NCBI GenBank assembly: GCA_037157565.1
Contig: JAZHRO010000063.1
Span: forward strand, 153,004,501 to 153,068,500
DNA from: Thalassia testudinum
Lineage: Eukaryota; Streptophyta; Magnoliopsida; Alismatales; Hydrocharitaceae
Length of the DNA stretch: 64,000 nucleotides
Direction of reading: 5' to 3'
Shown here: piece after piece, positions 7,706-18,603 of the stretch
Position numbering within the stretch: the first letter of the stretch is position 1
How the letters are laid out: each line of letters opens with the position of its first letter
The notes under the pieces: generated by a model
The model's database searches: none
Seen by the model: the letters and a program-made list of their open reading frames with translations, nothing else
What the model was told of the DNA's origin: nothing
Translations under genes and position numbers: made by a program

Positions 7706-10355
7706 TGATGAGAGCCTCATCATGAGCCATAACTAGCTCATTTTGACCTAATAAAGAAGATAAAAGCTCCTACATAACCTAGAAGAAGGCCTAAATGAAG
7801 GAATAAGTGCTCTGAGAAGAAAACATGAAATAAAGGTTAAAACTGTAATTTTACCATTGCAGTACATAAAAGGAATTTCTCAAAGGCAAAACATAGGTCA
7901 AAATAAGATAAAAAGTGGGTTGAGTCAATCAGAAATGGGTTCATGTGCAATTTAGGAATTAAATGACATTTGGTAACCCTAAAATAGACCTGCTTAAATT
8001 AACAAGGTTTCGGTCAGAATAAAAATCAAGTAAACCCTCTAAAAATCATGGAAAAATATCCCCTAGGGCTTAGAACACTTAATTTAGCCTTTGGAACCCA
8101 CGTTGACCTAGATTAGGGTCTTAGCTCATCAATTAACCTAATTTGGGTTTTTACGCAAAATTTATAGTCAAACGTGGTCAAACCTAAAATCCAACTTTAC
8201 CATTGGATTCCTTAGGTCAAAATTAGGTTTATACCAAAATTTGAACCTAAGGGGAGGTCATCTTGACCTACTTTGCAACTTAGTACACCCAAATCATAAT
8301 TTGGTCCCTATCTTTTGAAAATCATTGCAGAGAGCCCCCTAATTTCCTCGCCACCTTTGCAATCAAGTCCTTCCGCCATTGTTGGGGCAGAATCCTGCTC
8401 TGGCGAGGATTAGAGAGGGAATACTCTCTGATTCCTCAGAGATCCCCTCCCAGAAATGGAAGGGAGATTCTGAGGAATTCCCTTCCATTTGAGGCCTATC
8501 ACGATCTCTGATTTGATCCCAATCTCTTGTGCGAACGCACGAGGGATTTGGGTATCCACCCACTTTCCTTCTCCGGTGAATCGTCGGAGATGATTGCACG
8601 CCCTCCACGCACTAGAAAGTTCGGCCAGCACCTATAAAAGAATCCCCAAACCCGGCCGCTCAATTTCAGACTTGTCTTGGCGGAGATTCCCCCAAATTTT
8701 CTTCTCTTCCATCTCCAGCCAAGGAACCCGCAAGCTCCAGCGACCTCCTCCCCTCCTCGTCACTCTGCTGCCATACCAGTAGCAGAGTCCACTTCGCCTC
8801 TTCCTCCCGCGTCGCGCCGTACCAAGCGCACGTTCCCCTGACCTCGTCCTCATCGCCGCTCCCTTCCTCAGGGTTCTTCTCCGACGATGGCAGCTACGCG
8901 CCGTCCACTCCGCTACCTCTCTCCCTTCCAGAATACTCCAAATATATTCCCCTTCTTCCCCTCTCTCTGTTCCCCCTTACATTTCATTTAATTACCCCTC
9001 GACCATGCCTGACCACTGCCATCTTCCATCCCTCCGGCCAACCTCCGGCGAATCGCTCCTGTCGCTCCACACTTCCGCATGACTCGCCGACCAACTCAGA
9101 GGCTCTGCCTCACCACAAGGAACATCCTCCGCCCACCCACTGCCGCTCTACACCCACACAACGCACCCCCGAACACACCCACATCTCCGATCACAGGACG
9201 ACCTAGGCACGCACGCCTAGGCCATCCTACAACCTACGGCACCATGCACCACCTTCGTCGTGCCACGACGAAGGTCCCCAGCTAGTCTGATTAAGCCAAG
9301 AGGCTTGTTTTGTGTTTGGCAGTATTCCAGCCCCTACCGCCATTGACGGTTGAAGCAACTTCGGAGCAGCTCCAGGCTTCTGGACCTCCAGCCTTCCGGT
9401 GCAGCGGACTCGGGCGAGCAGTGCGAAGACATCTGGTCCAGCAAGGAGCGCAGCGAAGCCCGTAGCCTTGGCAATTGCACGAAGAGTCTTCTGCGGGCAC
9501 GCGCGAGAGCGGGGCAGGACTAATAGTCCCACATCAGCGAAATAGGAAGCGCAGGTATGATATAAAATGAATTTGTGTTATCTTCTCGTTGCCTCCGAAC
9601 GCACAGGGGTGAGGTCCCTCACCTAGCGCTTGCCTCGTCCACGGTTTCACCTCGCGGATCTGGTGGGCTCTGACCCGACCCAATCTGAGCACACCTCGCG
9701 CATCACCCACTCGCCGGTGCGCCTGGTCCGGGGTGCGAAATCCAACCCGATTACCCGTGGCTCTAGGAGAGCATCCTTGAGTGAATTTCAGAGAGAGAGA
9801 GAGAGAGACGTGCGGGTAGAGGGGCAGGGTAGGTTTTGCTTCCACCTCTCTGTGTAGGCAGGCTGAGCGAAGAAGAGAAGAAACTTAGCCAAAGAAGAAA
9901 AGAAGGACTGCAGACAAAAAGAAGAGGAAGACAGAAGAGAAAAGAAGCAAAGGCAGGAAGAAGACCAAGGAAGAAGAAGCCCTGTAGATCAGAAGAAAAG
10001 AAGAAGAAGAACCTACGAAGAAGAAGAAGGCAGAAGAGAGAAGTAAGACTGCAGAGAAAACAAAGACCAATAAAGAAGGCCAAACAAGAAGACTACATTT
10101 AAGACGTCTGATAAAGAAATCAGACGTCCAATTCTGTACTCTCTCTTAGAAACTATTTTTTTTAAATCTCTCTGTGAATTAATTATCTTTCATTTAAAAG
10201 TTGTATTCCTTAGTTTTAAAAGTACTGAGATTGCTCCCTGTGTTCGACCTCGGATACTCTGATTTTCGAGTAATAAAATTCTCTATTTGTTTGAACGCTT
10301 TGTCGGCTATATTACAACGTGTTATCTTTTAAAACCCGATCAAGCGCGATAAACA
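7706..10355 (+). repeat. E2 middle LTR (3' LTR of E2A and 5' LTR of E2B)
   Basis: 2650 bases, starting TGATGAG-AGC-CTCATCA (a terminal stem-loop) and ending GATAAACA. It has a polypurine tract on its left and a tRNA-Asp primer site on its right, so it serves two elements. It matches 22910-25539. Contents include a USE-like box plus TATA (9526-9568), a purine-rich AAG/GAA stretch (9870-10085), and paired GACGTCTGAT / ATCAGACGTC arms near 10105-10130. A CTCCCTGTGTTCGACCT motif lies near 10228, as is usual close to Athila LTR ends. Open frames within it are not conserved as protein. Confidence 0.92.
9526..9568 (+). promoter_or_regulatory. Predicted LTR core promoter: USE-like box and TATA
   Basis: GTCCCACATCA (9526-9536) matches the plant snRNA upstream sequence element RTCCCACATCG except for its last base. 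TATAAAAT follows at 9561-9568 after exactly 24 bases. In plant snRNA genes about 23-26 bases between the two boxes is the RNA polymerase III spacing and about 33-34 the polymerase II spacing. The same spacing is kept in the other E2 LTR and in E7. Transcription from here is inferred. Confidence 0.55.
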
Positions 10356-10358
10356 TTT

Positions 10359-10385
10359 TGGCGCCGTTGCTGGGGAGCAACGGGC
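10359..10385 (+). promoter_or_regulatory. E2B primer binding site (tRNA-Asp) with hairpin
   Basis: TGGCGCCGTTGCTGGGG at 10359-10375, three bases after the LTR, matches tRNA-Asp as in E1. CCGTTGC (10364-10370) and GCAACGG (10377-10383) form a perfect seven-pair stem around TGGGGA. Confidence 0.9.
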
Positions 10386-11156
10386 ACTTTTAAAGCTTTT
10401 GATTACAACTTTTTGATCCAATATTTGACCTAACTCCTCTCTTTTGTTGTGCTTATTAGAAGGATAACAAAAAGGAAAGAAGAGCAGCTGCACAACAGAC
10501 ACTCCAAGGAACAGGTAATTTCCATAAGCCCTCTCTCTTAACTCCCTCAAAACCTGAAAAGAAAAAAAAAAAAGAAGAACAATCAACTTAGGGCTACCTG
10601 TTTCATATTTAGTAACTCATCAAGTTGCCTGATTTTCATTTCAACACATTTTTATCTGCTCATCCAACTAAGGTAACTAGGGCTAAAACTTTCTTGATTG
10701 AGCCCTAGGTACTAAATTCTGAGGCAACTAAATTGGACCCACTAGAGCCAAGTTAAGAATTAAAATGCTAGGATTTTTAGAGACACATCTTATCTTAAAC
10801 AAAGAAACAAATTTTTCCAAAAAGAGGTGTGCCTAAACCTTTTTTGAAAAGATCTATACAAGAGGAACCCTAAGCAAATCAGGCTTTTAATCCATTTGAA
10901 CCCTAAAAGAAAGGACCTAAAAGCTCTCAAAGGAACAAGAGGTGAAGTTGATCCCTTGGGACAACCAACCTTAAAATTAGGTCACTTTTTCACTCAAAAT
11001 ACCTAAAAGTTCAAGTGAAACATTAAGCACCTTGATCTTAAAGTAGAAAAGGTAGACTTAAGAGGTCAAGGTCCCCATTCTGGTCTACCTGGAATCGCAG
11101 TGACAAGAGAGGTCGGGTGGAGGAAACCCTGTATCTCGTGGGGACGCTCTACCGTG
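10386..11156 (+). other. E2B leader, first part
   Basis: Untranslated leader after the primer site, AT-rich, no credible ORF. It continues on the far side of the solo LTR, where 13292-13453 leads to the gag start codon. Confidence 0.65.
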
Positions 11157-11161
11157 TAGGG

Positions 11162-13286
11162 TGATTGCGCAGCAATCATAGGTCTTAATTGGCCTAGATT
11201 AAGCTAAGACTTAGCATAAGTTAGGGTTATTCATGCATGCATACGCATTATCTGCATCTTTACTGCTTTCCTTTAGCTATGCATAAAATAATGTTATAAC
11301 GTGCTGATTAAGTGCATTATGTCGATTGCAGGGAATAAGCTGATCAGGAGCTGGATCTGAAGCTGGATCAGGAATAACAGGAGTTGTAGCAGAGTTGGAG
11401 CAGAATGCCTAGTTTAGATGTAGGAATAATAATGTAAGGGAGTTAAAGGTTTTCTATTCTATTAAGTAGAAATAAAGAAGTAAAATGTGAAGAGCTTAGG
11501 TCCATCCTAGCCCTAGGATAGCTTAGAGACTTCCCCAAGCCTTAGCCACCCTTAGATTAGGTCACAACACCCTAGGAAGCCCTAAAACCCTAGTTCCAAC
11601 CCTTCTCTGGACGTCCAGATAAGTTTTAAGACGTCCAGGACCCTTAGCCAACTCCCGCACACTTCAAACCCACTTCTGCAGTGTTATTGGACGTCCAGAC
11701 ACTTTGTCAGACGTCCAATTTCTGCAGAATACCCAAAATAGAACCCGAAACCCTTCCTGACTCTGATTGGATGTCCAGACAACAAGTCTAGACTTCTGAT
11801 TTTTGAGTATAAGATGTCTGATTATATAATTAGACGTCTGATACTGCTCTCCAATTCCTGTTTTGAGATTTAAGCCTTGATCTTGGATCTCTAGGTCCCT
11901 AAACCCAATTCCAACCCCATAGGAACCTAAATTAAGGTGCCCTAACCCTAGTACATCACCTCTAGACCTCCCTAAGGACCTAATTAGGTCCTCACTAAAC
12001 CTAATTGACTTGGATCTTAGTCAATTCCATCAACCTATTCAATTGGACTCATTGAGTCCAATTGAGCCCTGATCTCAGCACACACTGTCCAATTGGACTC
12101 AATGAGAGTCCAATTGACCTAGACCTAACTTAATTGAGTTGTTTTACTCTCAATTAAGTTTCCACACACCCAATTAAACTTGTATTAAGTTTAATTGCAC
12201 TTCCTCTTAGTGAATTAGGGTTTATAACCCTAATTTGAGACCTACCTTGACCTAAACCCACTAGAACCCAACCTAATCAACCTAGCCACCTAAGTTTCGA
12301 CCCACACACACCCACACACACCATCCACATGAAAATATCTAGCCTAGAGTTCTCTAGAACTCTCTACCATGTGTGGTTGCCTTGGTTGCCAAAAATAGCA
12401 ACCAAGAGCCATTCAATTTTTAGATCCACATTTAGTGGATCTAAAAACCACCATCCACCCTCTCTCTCTCACTCTCCCACGAGCTCCCACCATAGGCCTC
12501 TCTAGAGAATTCCATACTTCTCTAGAGAAAGACCCCTTGGGTGGCCATTTGCACCGATTCACTTCTTTGGCAATTGCACTCCATTGGTGCCATTCACGCC
12601 ACCTCCATAGTCACTCCACCTCCACGAGCTCACTACCACCACCATGGAGGACACCATGCCGGGATGCTGGATCAACCCTACCTCTCTCCAAGGGTCGGCC
12701 TAAGCTACATTGGCCGCCCCTCATTCTCTTCTCAACCACTCCAAGGCCATCGGGGACCACCCCTGAATGCCCTCTACTCTTTTAGCTCTAGATCATGCTT
12801 TTCATAAGTTTTACTGCTTTCATTTACTACTTAGTAGAGTAGTTTCTCTTCTCCCCCAATGATGCATGCGAAATCCCCCCGTCGATTCTTGTATGCAATC
12901 GTTTTCTGGTAGCTAGGTTTAATTTAAAGCATTCCTATATAAGCTTTCCTCTAGATTTCCTGTACAAACAACTCTCCCCCAATGAATAAATGAAAAATGC
13001 ATTTATATATATTTATCTCTTTATGTGTTTGAAATCACCATGAGCTGAATGATTATTTTATTTGCGTGATTTAAGTGCCTGTTCTTTAACCACCTATATA
13101 TTGTGCACCAGAATATTAAGTAGAGAGGCTTTAAGATCGATTTCAAAAATAGAAACACGCCTCCCAGAGAAGAATGACCGGGACTCAAGTCTCATTATTT
13201 TTCAAAACAATATCTTTGTTGGATCATATTTCGCAACTATACTACGACGCTTTTATAAAAAATGCGAGCTACAATAACTCCCAACA
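11162..13286 (+). repeat. Solo LTR of the E1 family
   Basis: A 2125-base LTR, TGATTGC-GCA-GCAATCA at the start and ending CCAACA, flanked by an exact five-base duplication TAGGG (11157-11161 and 13287-13291). No primer site or polypurine tract adjoins it, so it is a solo LTR left by recombination between the two LTRs of a former E1-type insertion in the E2B leader. Compared with the other two copies it lacks the TATAAAAG box: the equivalent place near 12525 reads straight from AGAGAAAGACC into CCTTGGGTGG. It keeps four GACGTC sites at about 11610-11730 and another near 11845. Confidence 0.93.
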
Positions 13287-13453
13287 TAGGGGCCTTTGCG
13301 GGACTCTCCCTCTCTGGCTGCCCAGGTATTTCTCAAGTGGATGACCTTTTTGACTAAGGGGTCCACCTGCCCCGAACCTCTATAGTCACCCAACAATTTT
13401 TGGATGTCTTGATTGGGTCCAGTACCTTCTAATCTCATCACATCCTTCGGTGC

Positions 13454-13549
13454 ATGTTTGGTAGGAGGTCCTTAAGACCACCCTTAAGACCTCATTTAGA
13501 AATTCATTCTCGTCGAGGCCAAGCCTCGATGCCCTTGTTTGTGCAGTGA
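13454..13549 (+). pseudogene. E2B gag start (MFGRRS), cut off
   Basis: ATG at 13454 opens with MFGRRS in a TGCATGTTTGG context, as in the intact E5 gag start (29400). The frame stops at TGA 13547-13549 after 31 codons. The rest of gag is found in another stretch from about 15553 or 15814. I infer that this is the original gag N-terminus and that about 2 kb of foreign or degenerate sequence now separates it from the body. Confidence 0.6.
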
Positions 13550-13689
13550 TAAACGCCAATTTATCATCATTCTTATGCATTAAAACAAACCTAGCTCTTA
13601 GGATTTTACTCCGCAAACGGGTTTTTGGGATGCATTTAGGCATAAATTAGGTTAGGCATGCATTGCATTTTTATTGTCTTTTTAATGTG

Positions 13690-15530
13690 CTTTTGTGAGT
13701 GTTAGGGATGTACAGATACACAGATCCCTAAAACCCTAGCACTCAAGAAGGCAAATGGTGAAGAAGCCCAGACTAGCTGGAACTCAGCTTGATCTAGCTC
13801 ACTACAGCTGGAACCTAGCTTACTTGAACTAGGGTTAGCTCATCCCAGCTCCATTCAGCTAATCTCAGCTGAATGGCAGCTCAAGAGAGTTCATCTTAGC
13901 TCACCCTAGCTTAAGTCAGCTCAGATCCAGCTCAACTTAGCTGAGTCTAGCTCATCTCAGCTCCCACTACTCCACAGGGAGCTCTAGCTAGCTCAGCTGA
14001 GTTGACAGGAGTTCACCCCAGCTCAGATCCAGCTACATCCAGCTCCACTCAACTCTAGCTAGCTGAAGAAGAACTCATCCCAGCTTAGGAAGCCCAAGTT
14101 CAGCTCCCGGGGACTCAGCTTAGCTAAACTCAGTTGAGCTAAGCTACTTTAGCTACCTCAACCAGCTTGATTCTCCCAGGGAGCACCAGACCTAGCTCAC
14201 CTCAGCTCATTTTGGTAGAGTCTAGCTCACTTTAGCTTGGCTTAGCAACTAGCAAAGAACTAGCAAGCTAAGCCAGCTAGAGTAGCTCCATGCCAGCCTC
14301 TTCAGCAGCAGCCAGCTCCAATTTCAGCTCTAGACTTCTCCACCTCAGGTCCTCCCTCCAAACCCTAGCTCCAACACCTTATCCTCTACTCCTCCATTAG
14401 CTAAGCTAGCTTAGCTTAGTTTCACTTAGCTTAGCTTAGCTAACAACTAGCTCCTTAGCCATCCACCACCTTCAAAGTCAACCCTAGCTAGCTCCACCAA
14501 CTTAAGCCTACCTAAGCTAGCTACCCTACTCAAGTTGGCGCCACCTCCTAGCCATCCCTTCACCCCATTATCAACAGCAAAAGACACCTTAAGTTGGTGC
14601 CAAAAAATACCCCTAACCACCTCTATATTGGCGCCAACTTTCATCCCTTAATCCACCCTACACCTACCCACATAAGCCATCCTAGCCATCCACCTACCCC
14701 TCCTTCTAGAATCCCTCTTGGCGCCAACTTAGACCACCTTCTAGAACCCATTTTGGCACCAACATCAAGGGGTGTCAACCCCCATAACTACCCCCTTGGT
14801 GTCTCTTAAGGTGGCGCCAAACACCCTTGGCCATTGGATCCTTAACCACCTCCATCATTCCATCTTGGCCCTCCATTTCAAGGGACACCTTAGCCCCCTT
14901 CCTATTCTATAAAAACCCACCACCTACCACCATTTTGGGGGCATCCTCCATTAGTATAATTTGCTACCTAAACCACCTATACCTACGGCCAAGAAGAAGG
15001 AGTAGAGAAGGAGATTAAAGGGGCACATCACCAGCCCTTTTGGTGCCTTGTTCTCCCCACTCTCTTCAACTTGAGCCACGCCAAGGAGGAGGACTCTTCC
15101 ACTTCAAGGAGGATGGCTAGGCAAGGGAGAAGGACCTAGGGTGGACGTCCACCCTTGGAGAGAAGCTTATGGCACGCCCCCTTAGGGCTTGCCTTGGAGG
15201 ACATCACCTTGGCGGAGCACTGCAAGGAAGGAGTTGGAGTCTTTCCAAGATTGGGAGCCACCAACCTTGGAGCAAGAAGCCCTCTTCTTCACCATCTATC
15301 TAGAGGATTTGTGTTTGCTTTTCTTTATTTTAATTTTTCTAGTAGTAGAAGCATTCCTCTACTAGGTTTTTTTTGTAAAACACTTTTCGTCAATCTAAGT
15401 TGCCTTCTTTGCAATTTTCTATTTTGCATTTCTACTTGCTTTGTTTTTTTTTAGCATTGTTCACTCCCTCTCCCTAATTATTCTAGGCCTCCACTTGCCT
15501 AGAGTGAGCTTAGGGAGAGGCTCTACTTGC
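13690..15530 (+). repeat. Probable inserted LTR-like sequence in the E2B gag start
   Basis: This block is unlike any other E2 sequence. It contains an AGCT-dense domain (about 13760-14460), six TTGGCGCCAA or one-off variants (14534-14825) and a TATA-like CTATAAAAAC near 14906. A T-rich stretch typical of LTR ends follows (15310-15465), then a nested inverted repeat (15468-15519). TGTTAGGGATG near 13700 could be an LTR start. I could not find a convincing target duplication or exact ends, so class and borders are uncertain; it may instead be a long structured leader. Confidence 0.4.
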
Positions 15531-15552
15531 CACTTAGAAGTAATAGTTAAAT

Positions 15553-17658
15553 TTGAAGTGCAAATCACCTTCTCGCCACCATTTCGCATGTTGTCTTAAT
15601 CCAAAAACAAAAAAAAATAATATATTGAAAAATATCAAAAAGAAAGTTGAGATTTGTATTCCAAGCAAGAGAATCACTTTTGCAAACATTTGGCCTCCTT
15701 GGACGACCGTAGATACTCCCCTATCTAGGATTATAAATTTAAGAGCGAAAGCGGATTTACGCGTTGCAACGACACTAAATTGCCTAATTAACAAATCGCG
15801 TAAAATCGCTATCATGCAGCAACCCCATCACATAAATCTTTCATCTGATTCAGACCCTGGTTCTCCTTCTTCTTCCATCATGGCACAACCCATTGAAGAG
15901 GAGAATAACCTTAAAAACCAACTTCAACGCCTTAATGATCTCTTTCAGAACTTTGTAAACCCACCGCAGCGACCTATGATGCGAGATCACTATAATCCCG
16001 CTGCGGTGGCGATCGAACCTCGAGTACGAATCCTGATTGGAGGACCTGATTCTGAACTGAAGCCCAATATGATTCATGCCATACCGAAGTTTCATGGGCT
16101 TAACTCTGAGGATCCATTCCAACACATTAAACAACTCAAGCATCTGGCCCAGACCTTCGGGTCAGATCTACAAAACTGGGATATCCTACTCATGAAAATG
16201 TTTTCGTTCTCCCTCTTGGACAAGGCCGCACATTGGTATCAAACTCAGACCCGTCCGATCAACACATGGGAGGAACTTCAGTTCGAATTTTTGAAAAAAT
16301 TCTTCCCCGTTGGCCGGACGAATGCCTTGCACCACCAAATCACTCATTTCACTCAACAACCAGGAGAACCTCTTCACAAAGCATGGGATCGATTCTTAGA
16401 TCTCATGCGAAAGTGTCCCCATCACGGAGTTCCTAAGTGGGAACAAGTCCAGTCTTTTGACCAGGGACTCCATTAAGACATTCGTTTATTCGTCAATGCA
16501 ACGTGCGGAGGAAACATCATGGGTCAACATGAGGACACGGTGTGGGAGATTCTCGAAAACATGTGCGAGAACTCCATAAATAATGACTCCATGGGCTTAT
16601 TCGACAAGACGAATGCCCGCACATCGATGAATCTAAGAGGGACACATGAGATGCAGGACCTGTCCACTTTCGTCGACTTGGAACTGATGGCCAATCAGTT
16701 GGACAAGGTTTCTATCATAGAAAAGAAGGTGGACGAGCTAACTCGGCATTTGCAGCAAGCCACCTCTGCGCAAAACTCTTTTGCACGACCACCTCTGGCA
16801 AGGGAAACTGTGCAAAACATCTATCACCAATCTGCCAAGGGGATGGACCCATATCCACCCCCGTCTGCCTCTCGGACCGGAGTGACCTCCAATCCATTCT
16901 ACTCGAGTTGGGGGAACTCTGAACCCTCGTATTCTGACTTTCCTGAGGTTCCTCAGAACTACGAGGACCTCAACGCCATCCAGAATGACCCATTCTCCAA
17001 TACCTACAACCCTGGATGGCGAAATCATCCTAACTTTCAGTGGGCGGGAAATTCTCAAAGACCACCATATCAACCCCGTCCACAAGCCCCTCGTCCATAT
17101 CAGCTGCCTCAACCTCGGCCCAATCCCACATACCAATCCGGGCAAAACCAAGATCAACTGACTCTTATCCTTCAAGCACTGGCTGACATTCAAAAGATGA
17201 ATACAGCAATGCAAAAACAGTACAAGGATGAGATCACAGAGGTTCGCAACCAACTGGCCCAGATGGCAAATTCCCGCTAACCTGGCACCCTTCCCTCGCA
17301 ACCTCTGCCCAACCCAAATAACATGCTAACTCAGAAGCGCATTATGAATCCAAATTCAGGCCAAGCACATTTGATTTATCAGGCCCCTGCTACTCCATCG
17401 CCAGACGGGATGGAAGCTTCGACATCTTTTGCAGGATTTCAGTAGTAGCCACCCCTCCTACCAAACCCAAACCAAAATCAGGCCGGATTAAACTCTGTAA
17501 TAACACGTAGTGGTAAAACAACCCAAGACCCACATTATCCGAACCACTCCAAGCCTGATAATTGCCAAGAACCTAGGATAGTTATCCAAGATACCACTAT
17601 CCCAGATCAAGAACCTGGACCTATCCTAGAGGAACCAGCTAGGATCCCATTTCCTGAG
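15553..17658 (+). pseudogene. E2B gag (Athila capsid region), with stops
   Basis: Open from ATG 15553, but the more natural start of the conserved body is at 15814 (MQQPHHINLS) or 15880. Residues corresponding to 16060-16470 form the Retrotrans_gag domain (FHGLNSEDPFQH; LKKFFPVGRTNAL; MRKCPHHGVPKWEQ). A TAA at 16474 interrupts it, then it resumes in the same frame (VNATCGGN). Further stops lie at 17278, 17443 and 17446. The C-terminal part is Pro/Gln-rich with a predicted coiled coil; no CCHC zinc knuckle is present, as in E5. TRSGK before the protease is conserved with E5. No frameshift is needed. Confidence 0.85.
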
Positions 17659-18603
17659 GCCTTGACCAAAGGAAAAAGGATAACCAAACACGTGGCTCCC
17701 GAGGAGGATCTGGTCAAGCTCTTTGAACAGGTCCAGATAAACATCCCATTGATGGATGCAATTCGCCACATACCGGCTTATGCAAGATTCTTGAAAGACC
17801 TATGTACACCTAAACGTAAGCCGCGAACCAAGGATGGGAATCCAATCGTACTGTCAGAGCAAGCCAGCTCTGTCATCTTGAGCAAACTCCCACCCAAGGC
17901 TAAAGACCCAGGAACTCCCTTGATTTCCTGTAAAATTGGTGAAACCCAATTTGATAGAGCCTTACTAGACCTAGGTGCCTCCATAAATTTAATACCTACA
18001 TCCCTCCTTGACCACCTTGAAGAATCTGAACTTAAACCCACTGAGGTGACATTGCAGTTAGCCGATCGATCCATCAAGTCACCTAGAGGAATACTCGAGG
18101 ATGTCATTGTTAGGGTATGAGATTTCTATTTCCCGGTGGACTTCATAGTACTGGACATGGATGCTCCTAAGAACCCAAGGGACACACCAATCATATTAGG
18201 GAGACCCTTTTTGGCCACTGCTAGGGCCAACATAAACTGCGAAGAGGGCCAGATAGAATTAAAATTTGGGAATCAAAACCTGAAGATTGACATTTTTAAG
18301 GCCCAACAAGGGATTAATTGCGGGGTTATAGAGGAAATATGTGATATCAGAGCCGTGGTTGATGAATTGCATATAGAGGACAACCTGATTATCCCTGATC
18401 AACCACTAGAGAATCAAAACCTGCTAACAGAGTGCGAACATGATCTAGACACACCTATGACTCCTACCCTTGTTCCTGATATAAACCCCGAACCACCCAC
18501 TGCTGCTGACAATCCTGTCATGGAACTCAAGCCCCTTCCCGAACATCTGAAGTACGTGTTTTTGGATTCAAATCAGACGTTTCCTGTGATTATCAACTCT
18601 TGA
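17659..18603 (+). pseudogene. E2B protease region
   Basis: Same frame as gag. The retropepsin core is at about 17955-18300 with LLDLGASINLIP (catalytic Asp) and IILGRPFLATARA as the second conserved block, followed by an acidic linker to RT. Interrupted by TGA at 18118 and ended by TGA at 18601. Both codons lie where the E5 protein continues, so they are point losses rather than true ends. Confidence 0.85.

Larger units (their letters stand above)
4691..10355 (+). mobile_element. E2A: 5'-truncated Athila copy ending in the shared LTR
   Basis: From 4691 this follows E2B (19977 onward) nearly base for base through the end of RNase H, integrase, the 3' untranslated region, polypurine tract and LTR. 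Its 5' LTR, gag, protease and RT are missing. The junction lies in the words CAAGAATTTGA; GAATT (4694-4698) also directly follows the far LTR (25540-25544), so it may be the target duplication. Its 3' LTR is at the same time the 5' LTR of E2B. Confidence 0.8.

Noticed and set aside
13386..13643. 85-codon minus-strand ORF
   Set aside because: It overlaps the E2B leader and gag start on the other strand and has no recognisable domain.
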